64,000 nt of DNA from JAICMB01 sp963838885 (GTDB lineage: Bacteria > Acidobacteriota > Terriglobia > Bryobacterales > Bryobacteraceae), in the NCBI GenBank assembly GCA_963838885.1, contig CAWITB010000065.1:25018-89017 (forward strand). The letters run 5' to 3'. Made by a program: the position numbers and the translations under genes. A model generated the notes under the pieces. That model did no database searches. It was not told where the DNA came from and was given only the letters and a program-made list of their open reading frames with translations. Shown piece by piece: positions 1 to 7,939 of this stretch (position 1 is its first letter; each line of letters begins with the position of its first letter).

Positions 1-1297
1 GGCTCCACACGATCTCGCCGGGCTTGCTGACGCCTTTCAGCGTGCCGCCGCCGAGCCGGAAATACATGGCCGGCTGGCGTTCGCTGACGGCGCCGGCGTA
101 ACCGCCGATGAAATGCCGCGGCGGCGCCGAGCCACTGATCTCGAAAACCCATACGAACTCGCCGTTGTAATCCTCGCCGTAGCGGACGTCGTGCAGGGTC
201 GTTTCGGGATCGTAGCCGAGCCGGGTCCAGATACGATTAGTGACCAAGGCATCGAGGCCAGCGCATTCGTCCACCTCGTTAAAGTGCGGAAGCGCGCGCC
301 CGGGATACAGCTCGCGGCCATCTGTCGAGCACGCGGGCGGCCGGTCGACGTTGTTGAGCAGACCCTCCGCCAAATCGGAGGCGGGCGCGAGATCTTTCAA
401 GCCCTGCTGATACTGGATGCCGATGGCGTCGCAGCCGAAGTCACCGGCAATGCGCAAGGCGGCGATGTACATCTTGCACTGCTCGAGAATCTGGCCGTCG
501 GTGAGGCTGGTTTCGGGATCGGGACCAGTCTTGAATTTCATTCCGCGCTGGTCGAGCCAACGGCGTACTTCGAGCGCCTCGTCGTCCGCGACCTGGCGCA
601 TGGCGGCATACAACGCGGATTGGCTGAGGCGTTCCTTGAACACGCCGGCCGGATGCAGCAGCTCGTCGGGGATGATGGCGTTATACATTCCCATACAGCC
701 TTCGTCGAAGATGCCGAGGATGGCTTTGTTGTGGAGGAGATCGCGCGCCAGCTCGCTTCCCAGTTTCTCGGAATCCGGCGGGAGCTTGAGCGCGGCGAGC
801 GGGTGGACGTGGGAGCTGTCGTGTTCGAGCGGCTCTCGGCGTAGCCAGCGGCGAAGGTTCGCGAGGAAAAAATCGTCCGTAAAATCGACGCTCCACAGCG
901 TGTCGTAGGGAATGCCCGCCTTGGTGAGCGATCCGTTGAGATTGAGCATACCGACGAGGCCGGGCCACTCGCCGCTCCAGTTTGCGATGGTCAGAATGGG
1001 GCCGCGATGGGAGTACAAGCCGTGGAACAAGTGATGGCTGTATTGCCATACCGCCTCGACGACGACGAGCGGCGCATCGCGAGGAATCTGGCGGAAGACT
1101 TCCATGCCGTACTTCTGGCTGTCGATGAACCCGTGCTGTTTGGCGGCGTCGTAGGGATGGCCGCGCTTCGCCGGGCGGCCCTCGCGCTCGATGGCGCGTA
1201 TGACGGCTGCCTCGGCGCGCTGCTGGGCCGGCCAGCATTTCTGATTGGCGGACAATCGCAAGTCGCCGCTGGCGACAAGGATTACGGGCTGATCCAT
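1..1297 (-). CDS. L-fucose isomerase-like protein, 3' end cut by window edge
   Basis: A continuous reading frame runs on the minus strand from an ATG at 1297 off the left edge, giving 432 codons without a stop; the C-terminus is missing. The C-terminal half resembles the L-fucose/L-arabinose isomerase superfamily, ketol-isomerases acting on sugars in the cytoplasm: a GGTLKGVSKPGEIVW-like segment lies near residue 420 and an acidic FNEVDECAG stretch near residue 340. The start was chosen because the protein begins MDQPVILVASGDLRL, a plausible first beta strand; an in-frame ATG lies 6 codons upstream. No clear Shine-Dalgarno site is visible. The substrate cannot be told from sequence. The frame is certain; the family is a moderately confident recognition. 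Confidence 0.68.
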   Translation of the reverse strand, partial: MDQPVILVASGDLRLSANQKCWPAQQRAEAAVIRAIEREGRPAKRGHPYDAAKQHGFIDSQKYGMEVFRQIPRDAPLVVVEAVWQYSHHLFHGLYSHRGPILTIANWSGEWPGLVGMLNLNGSLTKAGIPYDTLWSVDFTDDFFLANLRRWLRREPLEHDSSHVHPLAALKLPPDSEKLGSELARDLLHNKAILGIFDEGCMGMYNAIIPDELLHPAGVFKERLSQSALYAAMRQVADDEALEVRRWLDQRGMKFKTGPDPETSLTDGQILEQCKMYIAALRIAGDFGCDAIGIQYQQGLKDLAPASDLAEGLLNNVDRPPACSTDGRELYPGRALPHFNEVDECAGLDALVTNRIWTRLGYDPETTLHDVRYGEDYNGEFVWVFEISGSAPPRHFIGGYAGAVSERQPAMYFRLGGGTLKGVSKPGEIVWS

Positions 1298-1364
1298 AAA
1301 GGAACATTGTGGCATAGCGCGGCTGCGCGGACTCCTGTTACGATCACCGGGACGGAGGGCAAAC

Positions 1365-1787
1365 ATGAAAGGATTCAAGCAGTTCATTTTGAGGGGCAAC
1401 GTGCTCGATCTCGCCGTGGCAGTGGTGATCGGGGCGGCGTTCGGCGCCGTTGTGACGGCGTTGGTCAAAGACTTGATTACGCCACTGCTGGCCGCGATCG
1501 TAGGCAAGCCCGACTTTTCGGGAATCTTTTTCACCGTGAACGGAAGCAAGTTCATGATCGGAGAATTCGTGAATGCGGTGATCTCGTTTGTACTGATCGC
1601 CGCGGCGGTTTACTTTTTCGTGGTGCTGCCGGTGAACACGATGTTGGCGCGGCTGCATCGCGGCCAAGCTCCGCCCGATCCGACGACGAAGGAGTGTCCG
1701 GAGTGCTTGAGCGTGATTCCGATTGCAGCGCGCCGTTGCGCGTTTTGCGCATCGGCGGTGGGCGCGGGAAAACTTGAGAGGGGTTAG
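1365..1787 (+). CDS. mscL: Large-conductance mechanosensitive channel with C-terminal zinc ribbon
   Basis: The 140-residue protein opens with MKGFKQFILRGNVLDLAVAVVIG, the amphipathic N-helix and first membrane helix typical of MscL, an inner-membrane pore that opens under membrane tension to release solutes in hypo-osmotic shock. The second membrane helix lies at about residues 70-90. After it, where MscL normally has a cytoplasmic helical bundle, there is a CPEC...CAFC four-cysteine knuckle (about residues 109-128), probably a zinc ribbon. A GGAGG ribosome site lies 6 bases before the ATG. The kinase gene starts 80 bases downstream and carries its own zinc ribbon, so cotranscription is likely. 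Channel identity is secure; the ribbon's role is unknown. Confidence 0.95.
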   Translation: MKGFKQFILRGNVLDLAVAVVIGAAFGAVVTALVKDLITPLLAAIVGKPDFSGIFFTVNGSKFMIGEFVNAVISFVLIAAAVYFFVVLPVNTMLARLHRGQAPPDPTTKECPECLSVIPIAARRCAFCASAVGAGKLERG

Positions 1788-1867
1788 TGGAAAGAGCTTT
1801 GCCGGCCTTTGCCGATCCACTGTAGCCGCCGATATTGCGGCGCGCGCCATGGTATGTTGGCTCTTTT

Positions 1868-4582
1868 GTGGCCATCTGTCCTTCCTGCGAAAGCGAAATT
1901 CCCGCTAACAGCAGATTCTGTTTTTCGTGCGGGCGTTCCGTTCAAGCAAATGCCGCGCTGGTGACGCAGACGGTTGCGGCTCCGGCTGCGGCGTCGTCTC
2001 CCCGAGTGCCGTCATCGAGCGGTGCGGGCGCGTCCGCGAGAGGGGCCGTCGAGAGCCGTTTTCTGCCGGGGCAGATGCTGGCGAACCGCTACAGAATCGT
2101 CGCGCTCCTCGGGCGCGGCGGTATGGGCGAGGTGTATCGCGCCGACGATCTGACTATCGGGCAGCAAGTGGCGTTGAAGTTTCCACCGGAGGCGGTGGCG
2201 TCCAATCCCGAGGCCGCGGCGCGCTTCCGCAGCGAGATTCGCGTGGCGCGGCAGGTATCGCACCCCAACGTCTGCCGCGTGTACGATGCCGGCGAGGTCG
2301 AGGGACACCTCTTTCTGTCGATGGAATATGTCGATGGCGAAGACCTGGCATCGCTGCTGCGGCGCATCGGGCGGCTGCCCGCGGACAAGGCGGTCGATAT
2401 CGCGCGGCAGCTCTGCGCGGGATTAGCGGCGGCCCATCAAAAGGGCGTGTTGCACCGCGACCTGAAGCCGGGGAATGTCATGCTGGACGGGCGCGGGCAA
2501 GTGCTGCTCACGGATTTCGGACTGGCAGGCATTGCGGGCGAGATCGAAGGGAACGAGGTGCGCAGCGGAACGCCGGCATACATGGCCCCGGAGCAGCTTG
2601 CGGGCAAGGAAGTAACGATCCGCAGCGATATTTACTCGTTGGGGTTGGTCCTGTATGAGATCTTCACGGGGAAACGGCCGTTTGAGGCGAGCACGATCGC
2701 GGAATTGGTGCGGCTGCGGTCGGAAACGACGCCGCTAAGCATTTCGAAGCTGGTGCGCGATCTCGATCCGGTAGTCGAGCGCGTGATTCTACGCTGTCTC
2801 GACGCGGAGCCGTCGCGAAGACCGGCTTCGGCGCTGGCTGTCGCGGCCGCTCTGCCGGGTGGCGATCCGTTGGCGGCAGCGTTGGCGGCCGGCGAGACGC
2901 CTTCGCCCGAGATGGTGGCGGCGGCGGGGGAAGGAGCGGGCTTGCGGCCGGCCGTGGCCGTTCCGTTATTCCTCGCCGTGATCGCGGGGTTGGCGGTCAG
3001 CTACGTGTTGACGAACCGCTCGAGCGCGCTCGAGAAGATCGGACCGGAGTTAGGTCCCGAAGTGTTATCGCAAAGAGCCCGGGACACGATCCGCGCGGCG
3101 GGCGGCAACGCGTCAGCGGTCGATCATGCTGACAACTTCTACTGGGACGGCGATTACGTTAAGTATCTGGAGCGAACCGGCAAGCTTCGCCCGCACTGGG
3201 ACGAAGAGATGCGGCAAAGGCCGTCTGCGTTGCGCTTCTGGTATCGCGAGAGTCCCGATACGCTGACCGCGCTCGAATTTCACGACGATATGTTGACGCC
3301 GGGAATCGTCCAGAGTGACGATCCGCCACCGATTGTGTCCGGCATGGCGCAGGTGGTCTTGGATGCACAGGGGCGGTTACTGAATTACGAGCGCATCCCC
3401 GCGCAGCGGCAAGCGCCGGGCCAGCCAGACGAGGCAACCGTGGATTGGAAACCGCTTTTTGCGGCCGCCGGTCTGGACGCGGCGAAATTCCAAACCGCCG
3501 ATCCGCTGTGGACCTTTCTGGGCGCATCGGACGCCCGCTTCGCCTGGACGGGCGCATGGCCTGGCACAACGCGGCCGTTGCGCGTGGAAGCCGCGGCGCT
3601 GCGCGGCAAGCCAGTGGCGTTTTCGCTGACGGGCGATTGGACGAAGCCGGACCGCATGGTATCGAGCGAATCCTCCACCAACGACGACGTTCTGGCCGGC
3701 GTTCTGCTGGCGATGGTTGTAATCGTTTGTTTGGGAGCGGCATTGCTGGCGCGGCGCAATCTTACGAGAGGCCAAGGCGATCGCCGCGGCGCCATCCGGC
3801 TGGCTTTCTTTTTGTTTTCTGTCCATATGGCGCTATGGGTTTTCCGTGTGCACTTGGTTGCATCGCTCGGCATCGCGGCCATGTTTCTCATCGCTCTGTG
3901 TACATCCCTGTTCTTTGCGGTTCTGGTATGGACGCTGTACATTGCGGTGGAGCCGTACGTGCGGCGGCGTTGGCCGCACAGCATCATTGCGTGGAGCAGC
4001 GTCCTGAGCGGCCGCATACGTGATCCTATCGTGGGCCGCGACGTTCTGTTCGGCGCCGCACTGGGCTTGATCTGGATGCTGGTCGATCACGCGCTTATGG
4101 CCTGGAGCGGATCCGCTCCGACCTTAACGCCGGTGGATGCGCTCCTCGGGGTTCGGGGCGCGCTGGGCGCTCTTCTCAGGCAACTGGCGAGCGCCGTGAT
4201 GAATGTTCTGATATTTTTCTTTCTTCTGTTCCTGCTGCGCGTGTTGTTGCGGAAGCAATGGCTGGCGGCCACAGTGTTCGCCATCGTCTTCGGCGCGCTC
4301 GGCGCCCTGTCGTCGCCGGAGCATATGGCCGCTTCCGCGGCCGCGAGCGTACTGATATTCGGACTGGTCGCGGTGGCGGTGCTGCGCTATGGTTTTCTGA
4401 TGCTGGGCGTGGCCTTTTTTGTCCTCAGCGTCGTGGAAGCCGCCCCGGTTCCGTTGAACGCATCGGTCTGGTATTTCGGCAATGCGGTATTGCTACAGGC
4501 CATCGTTGTGGCGCTGGCGGCCTGGGGTTTTTACGCCTCCACGGCGGGACAGCGGTTCTGGAAAGCCGATTTGCTGGATTAA
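1868..4582 (+). CDS. Membrane Ser/Thr protein kinase with N-terminal zinc ribbon and polytopic C-terminus
   Basis: This is an Hanks-type (eukaryotic-like) kinase. Counting from the GTG at 1868: a CPSC...CFSC zinc ribbon at about 4-22, an Ala/Ser-rich linker, the glycine loop GRGGMGEV near 82, the catalytic VALK lysine near 104, HRDLKPGN near 196, DFG near 216 and an APE segment; the kinase domain ends about 330. A membrane helix near 365-382 is followed by an extracytoplasmic segment of about 230 residues and then several membrane helices to the end. It therefore probably senses a periplasmic or membrane signal and phosphorylates cytoplasmic proteins. An in-frame ATG at 1835 would add 11 unconvincing residues, so GTG is preferred. 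Its ligand and substrates cannot be deduced. Confidence 0.88.
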   Translation: MAICPSCESEIPANSRFCFSCGRSVQANAALVTQTVAAPAAASSPRVPSSSGAGASARGAVESRFLPGQMLANRYRIVALLGRGGMGEVYRADDLTIGQQVALKFPPEAVASNPEAAARFRSEIRVARQVSHPNVCRVYDAGEVEGHLFLSMEYVDGEDLASLLRRIGRLPADKAVDIARQLCAGLAAAHQKGVLHRDLKPGNVMLDGRGQVLLTDFGLAGIAGEIEGNEVRSGTPAYMAPEQLAGKEVTIRSDIYSLGLVLYEIFTGKRPFEASTIAELVRLRSETTPLSISKLVRDLDPVVERVILRCLDAEPSRRPASALAVAAALPGGDPLAAALAAGETPSPEMVAAAGEGAGLRPAVAVPLFLAVIAGLAVSYVLTNRSSALEKIGPELGPEVLSQRARDTIRAAGGNASAVDHADNFYWDGDYVKYLERTGKLRPHWDEEMRQRPSALRFWYRESPDTLTALEFHDDMLTPGIVQSDDPPPIVSGMAQVVLDAQGRLLNYERIPAQRQAPGQPDEATVDWKPLFAAAGLDAAKFQTADPLWTFLGASDARFAWTGAWPGTTRPLRVEAAALRGKPVAFSLTGDWTKPDRMVSSESSTNDDVLAGVLLAMVVIVCLGAALLARRNLTRGQGDRRGAIRLAFFLFSVHMALWVFRVHLVASLGIAAMFLIALCTSLFFAVLVWTLYIAVEPYVRRRWPHSIIAWSSVLSGRIRDPIVGRDVLFGAALGLIWMLVDHALMAWSGSAPTLTPVDALLGVRGALGALLRQLASAVMNVLIFFFLLFLLRVLLRKQWLAATVFAIVFGALGALSSPEHMAASAAASVLIFGLVAVAVLRYGFLMLGVAFFVLSVVEAAPVPLNASVWYFGNAVLLQAIVVALAAWGFYASTAGQRFWKADLLD

Positions 4583-4610
4583 GCAGAACGGCTCTTAAGG
4601 GACGCGCGCG

Positions 4611-5246
4611 CTATCTCACCTGAATTCCGACGGTCGCGACGAGGTCGTGCAACCAGCCGCTGAGATTCGATCCAGCCGCCGGAATGATGACCGAGGTGGG
4701 GAAGGGCGTTGCAAAGTCGCGCACGTCCAAGCGCAAAGCCCAGTGATGCGCGATGGACCATTCCACGCCACCCCCGAAGGCAATCAGGGCGCGCGCATCA
4801 ATGCCATCGGCAAACGACCCGAACTGCGCGAGCGGCCGAGGTCGTACCGCCTCGATGCCGTGGTACATCTTCACGCCCGCTCCAACGGCGGCATACGGTC
4901 GCAATCGCGCGGAGCGGCGGCGGAAGTAGTAGAGCAGATCGCCGTGGACGGCGTGCGTATTGGCGTCGAATGCGGTCTTCTGGCTGCCGGAGGCGATCTC
5001 GAAATCGCCGTCCTGAAACGTCCAGGCCCCTTCAATCGCAAAGTGTCGGCCAAAGGCGCGGCCCACCGCCCCATCGAGCGCGTAACGCGATCCGATGCCC
5101 GCCTGGGCGGTCCCGGCGGGGTTCTGATACGTCAGGTAACGATAAACGCCGAAACCCGCGGCGCCGGTGGCTTGCCAGTCCGCCGCCCCAAGCGGACCGC
5201 AGACGATGAAACAAACGATGGGCAGTGTTTTGAAATGAATTCTCAA
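4611..5246 (-). CDS. Outer-membrane beta-barrel-type protein
   Basis: The 211-residue product has a Sec signal (about residues 1-20, ending near GAADW) and alternating hydrophobic/polar strands with periodic aromatic residues. The segment RLRPYAAVGAGVKMY is typical of the small OmpA/Omp25-like beta-barrel families. The chain ends in a short strand finishing VGIQVR. It probably sits in the outer membrane; no transported or bound ligand can be named. Its ATG overlaps the stop of the upstream gene by 4 bases (ATGA), so the two secreted proteins are probably translationally coupled. The barrel assignment rests on pattern, not on a diagnostic motif. Confidence 0.65.
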   Translation of the reverse strand: MRIHFKTLPIVCFIVCGPLGAADWQATGAAGFGVYRYLTYQNPAGTAQAGIGSRYALDGAVGRAFGRHFAIEGAWTFQDGDFEIASGSQKTAFDANTHAVHGDLLYYFRRRSARLRPYAAVGAGVKMYHGIEAVRPRPLAQFGSFADGIDARALIAFGGGVEWSIAHHWALRLDVRDFATPFPTSVIIPAAGSNLSGWLHDLVATVGIQVR

Positions 5247-6664
5247 TGAGAATGGACGACAGCAGCCTGGAACTTCGTTACGGGCATAGACGGACGTCCG
5301 CTGAAACGGATGTCCATGGCGGCGTTCTTGTCGAACTCCACCTCGCTGCCTTTCGAGACGATGGTGGAGTAGACCGATACGGCCATGCCCCAGAAGCCGA
5401 ACACGGTTCCCACCGTGCGCGAGGCTTGCGCCGCCGCCGCTCCCAGCACGCCGAATCCGGATGCGCCGCCAAGGGTCCTGCCGCCCACGTTGGCGCTTCC
5501 GCCGCCGACGCGCCCCTCGTCGTTATCCGCCGATTTGTTGGCGATCAATATCGAGATTGCCGGCGCGATGAAACGGGTCTTGGGCTCCGTCGCTTTGACG
5601 CCGCCTTCGTCGTCCACCTTGATGTTTCCGCTTCCCGACGATTCCGCCGATGCCACCGTGGCCTGGGTCCTGGCGGTCACGGGCGCGGCGTCGATGGCCG
5701 GGCGAACAATGCCTTGCGGCAGCTCAATGTTCTGGAAGCTGAACCGCAATTGACCGCCGCGATGGAACCAGCGGGCGCGATGCGCGAATGTCACGGCTCC
5801 GGTCAGGCGTGTGCCTTCCGGCCAGATGAGTTTACCGTCGGCTGAAGAGAGCGGCTGGGAGAGAACGGCCTCGACGGGCGTACCCTGAGTCGCGGAAACG
5901 GAATCGACGGGGGTGAGCAAGCGCACGTGCGCGATGGAATCGAGCGGCGGCTGGGCGCCGAGCGAACGCAGAGAATCGTCCTTCACCGCCGCAGTGCCGA
6001 ACGCCAACGGCTGCCGAAGCTCGGCGTCGAAACGCGTTCCCCTCTTCACCCACTGTGGATGATAAGGCAACCTTCTCACCAGATAATCCTCGATGTAATC
6101 CTTCTTATCGGGACCGCGGACCATATCGGCGATCCCCTGCACCTTCGCCTTGGCCGCATCGATTTGAGCCTGCGCCTGCTGTTTTCCCCGGCCGAGAAGG
6201 CCGCCGTTTTGCGCCGCGGGGGAGCGCGCCTTGGGCGGATGCAACGGGACGATGGTATTCAGACCTACGGATGCGACGGTGTCGAGCGGCATCGAACGGC
6301 CGCCGGGGAAAACAAGCGTATCGAATTGAACCTCGGCTTGATGCAGCGGGGTAAAGTCTCCGCCGAGAATCGCGGCGGTACGCTTCATCTTGCTCACCGG
6401 ATCGAGCCGCACCACTCGTCCGAGTACTTCGCAGCCGGCGGGCGCGACCTGCCGGTCGAACGCGAAGAGCGGCTCGAGCAGTTTCGCATGAACAGGTTCG
6501 CCAAGGCGTTTGGGAAGGCGCTTCGTGAGGTAAACCCGCAGTGGACTGCCGGACGGAATGACGAGCGGAACTGTTTGCGAGTTCAAAGAGGCGGCGTTTT
6601 CAGGCGTCTGGGCGATTGCCAGTGAAAAAGAGAATAGAAAGGCAATTACAACGTTGTGGCGCAT
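5243..6664 (-). CDS. Secreted protein of unknown function
   Basis: The 473-residue protein begins with a Sec signal (MRHNVVIAFLFSFSLAIAQ). The mature part has two similar-looking stretches in which a beta-rich segment mentions low-complexity phrases such as SGSPLRVYLTKRLPKRLGEPV and DSVSATQGTPVEAVLSQPL, suggesting repeated small beta-domains dealing with exported or envelope material. A Gly/Ala-rich hydrophobic stretch lies at about 390-420. An AAGGAAG ribosome site precedes the ATG. The pairing with a beta-barrel gene by a 4-base overlap points to an envelope role. I do not recognise a named family and assign no activity. Confidence 0.6.
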   Translation of the reverse strand: MRHNVVIAFLFSFSLAIAQTPENAASLNSQTVPLVIPSGSPLRVYLTKRLPKRLGEPVHAKLLEPLFAFDRQVAPAGCEVLGRVVRLDPVSKMKRTAAILGGDFTPLHQAEVQFDTLVFPGGRSMPLDTVASVGLNTIVPLHPPKARSPAAQNGGLLGRGKQQAQAQIDAAKAKVQGIADMVRGPDKKDYIEDYLVRRLPYHPQWVKRGTRFDAELRQPLAFGTAAVKDDSLRSLGAQPPLDSIAHVRLLTPVDSVSATQGTPVEAVLSQPLSSADGKLIWPEGTRLTGAVTFAHRARWFHRGGQLRFSFQNIELPQGIVRPAIDAAPVTARTQATVASAESSGSGNIKVDDEGGVKATEPKTRFIAPAISILIANKSADNDEGRVGGGSANVGGRTLGGASGFGVLGAAAAQASRTVGTVFGFWGMAVSVYSTIVSKGSEVEFDKNAAMDIRFSGRPSMPVTKFQAAVVHSH

Positions 6665-6747
6665 GGCTGAACTTCCTTAGCAGAAGGGAAATTCGAGCAT
6701 AACACGCCTTACACTTCGGCGGGATTCGCTCACCGCGAGGTTGGCGC

Positions 6748-7365
6748 TTACCGCGTTGGCACCGGGGTCAGTTCCCGGCTGGCGATGACCCGGTCGATGA
6801 GGCCGTATTCCAGTGCCGCGTCGGGTTCAAGAATATAGTCACGGTCCACGTCGCGCGAAATTTTTTCGGCCGTCTGACCCGTCGCGCCCGCCAGGATTTC
6901 GTTAAGGGTTTGCCGCATACGCAGGATTTCACGGGCATAGATGTCGATGTCCGTGGCTTGGCCGCCAAGACCGCTCATCGATGGCTGGTGAATCAGAATA
7001 CGGGCGTGGGGCAGGGAATAGCGTTTCCCCTTGCTTCCGCAGGCTAGCAATACCGCGCCCATGGAAGCCGCCTGGCCGACGCAGTAGGTCACGATGTCGG
7101 GCTCCACCAGGTTCATCGTGTCGAGGATCGCCAGGCCGGCCGTGATGGAGCCGCCAGGGGAATTGATGTAAAGGGAAATGTCCTTCTCCGGATCTTCGGC
7201 CGCCAGAAAAAGCATCTGCGCGATGACCAGATTGGCGACGTTATCGTCGATAGGCGTGCCGAGAAAGATAATATTTTCCTTCAGCAGGCGCGAATAAATA
7301 TCAAACGCGCGCTCGCCCCGCGACGTTTGCTCGACGACCATGGGAACCAGGACGGAATTTTTCAT
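6748..7365 (-). CDS. clpP: ATP-dependent Clp protease proteolytic subunit
   Basis: The product is ClpP, the cytoplasmic serine peptidase barrel that degrades unfolded or tagged proteins fed by ClpX/ClpA. The nucleophile is Ser101 in GQAASMGA, the histidine is His126 in IHQPS, and the acid lies in the RDVDRD segment near 172-176. The length (205 residues) is normal. The start is taken at ATG 7365 because AAGGGGGC lies just upstream and the family begins near here; an in-frame codon 15 residues earlier gives an atypical extension. clpX is not adjacent, so the partner ATPase is encoded outside the window. Confidence 0.97.
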   Translation of the reverse strand: MKNSVLVPMVVEQTSRGERAFDIYSRLLKENIIFLGTPIDDNVANLVIAQMLFLAAEDPEKDISLYINSPGGSITAGLAILDTMNLVEPDIVTYCVGQAASMGAVLLACGSKGKRYSLPHARILIHQPSMSGLGGQATDIDIYAREILRMRQTLNEILAGATGQTAEKISRDVDRDYILEPDAALEYGLIDRVIASRELTPVPTR

Positions 7366-7411
7366 AATTGCCCCCTTCAAACGATTATGATAACGCGGAG
7401 CGCCGCGCAAA

Positions 7412-7933
7412 CTATTTCACTGCGCGCAGAGCGGCGTCGTAGTTGGGGTGGTCGCCTACTTCCTTTACATATTCCACGTATTTGAGCGTGTTGGCGGCGT
7501 CCACGACGAAGATGGCGCGGCTTTCAATGCGCAATTCTTTTATTAACGTGCCGTAGTTTTCGCCGAACGATCCGCTTTTATGATCCGACAGCATTTTGAC
7601 TTTATCGACGCCGAAGTTGCCGCACCAGCGCTTCTGGGCAAAGGGCAGGTCCATGCTGACGGTGTAAATAGCGACGTCCGGCAGCTTGGCGGCCTCTTCG
7701 TTAAAACGCTTCGTCTGCGCGTCGCACACGGGCGTGTCGAGGGAGGGGACGACGCTAAAGATGCGGACTCCATGACCGGTGCTCTCGAGCGAAACCGGCT
7801 TGAGGCTGTCGTTCACGACGTCGAAATCTGGCGCCTTGTCGCCGGCCTTGAGCTCCGGCCCCAGCAGCGTCATGGGATTGCCTCGCAGCGTCGTCGCTCC
7901 GGCCCTCTCTTGTACTTCGTCGGCTTTGATCAT
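7412..7933 (-). CDS. tpx: Thiol peroxidase
   Basis: This is a Tpx-type peroxiredoxin, which reduces hydrogen and alkyl peroxides with electrons from thioredoxin. The peroxidatic cysteine is Cys70 in TPVC and the resolving cysteine is Cys104 in KRWCG, giving the atypical two-cysteine arrangement. The 173-residue length and the opening ERAGATTLRGNP...LGPELKAGD fit the family. It lies 6 bases after a DUF255 thioredoxin-domain gene on the same strand, a likely operon for redox or protein-thiol maintenance. Confidence 0.95.
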   Translation of the reverse strand: MIKADEVQERAGATTLRGNPMTLLGPELKAGDKAPDFDVVNDSLKPVSLESTGHGVRIFSVVPSLDTPVCDAQTKRFNEEAAKLPDVAIYTVSMDLPFAQKRWCGNFGVDKVKMLSDHKSGSFGENYGTLIKELRIESRAIFVVDAANTLKYVEYVKEVGDHPNYDAALRAVK

Positions 7934-7939
7934 CGCTGG

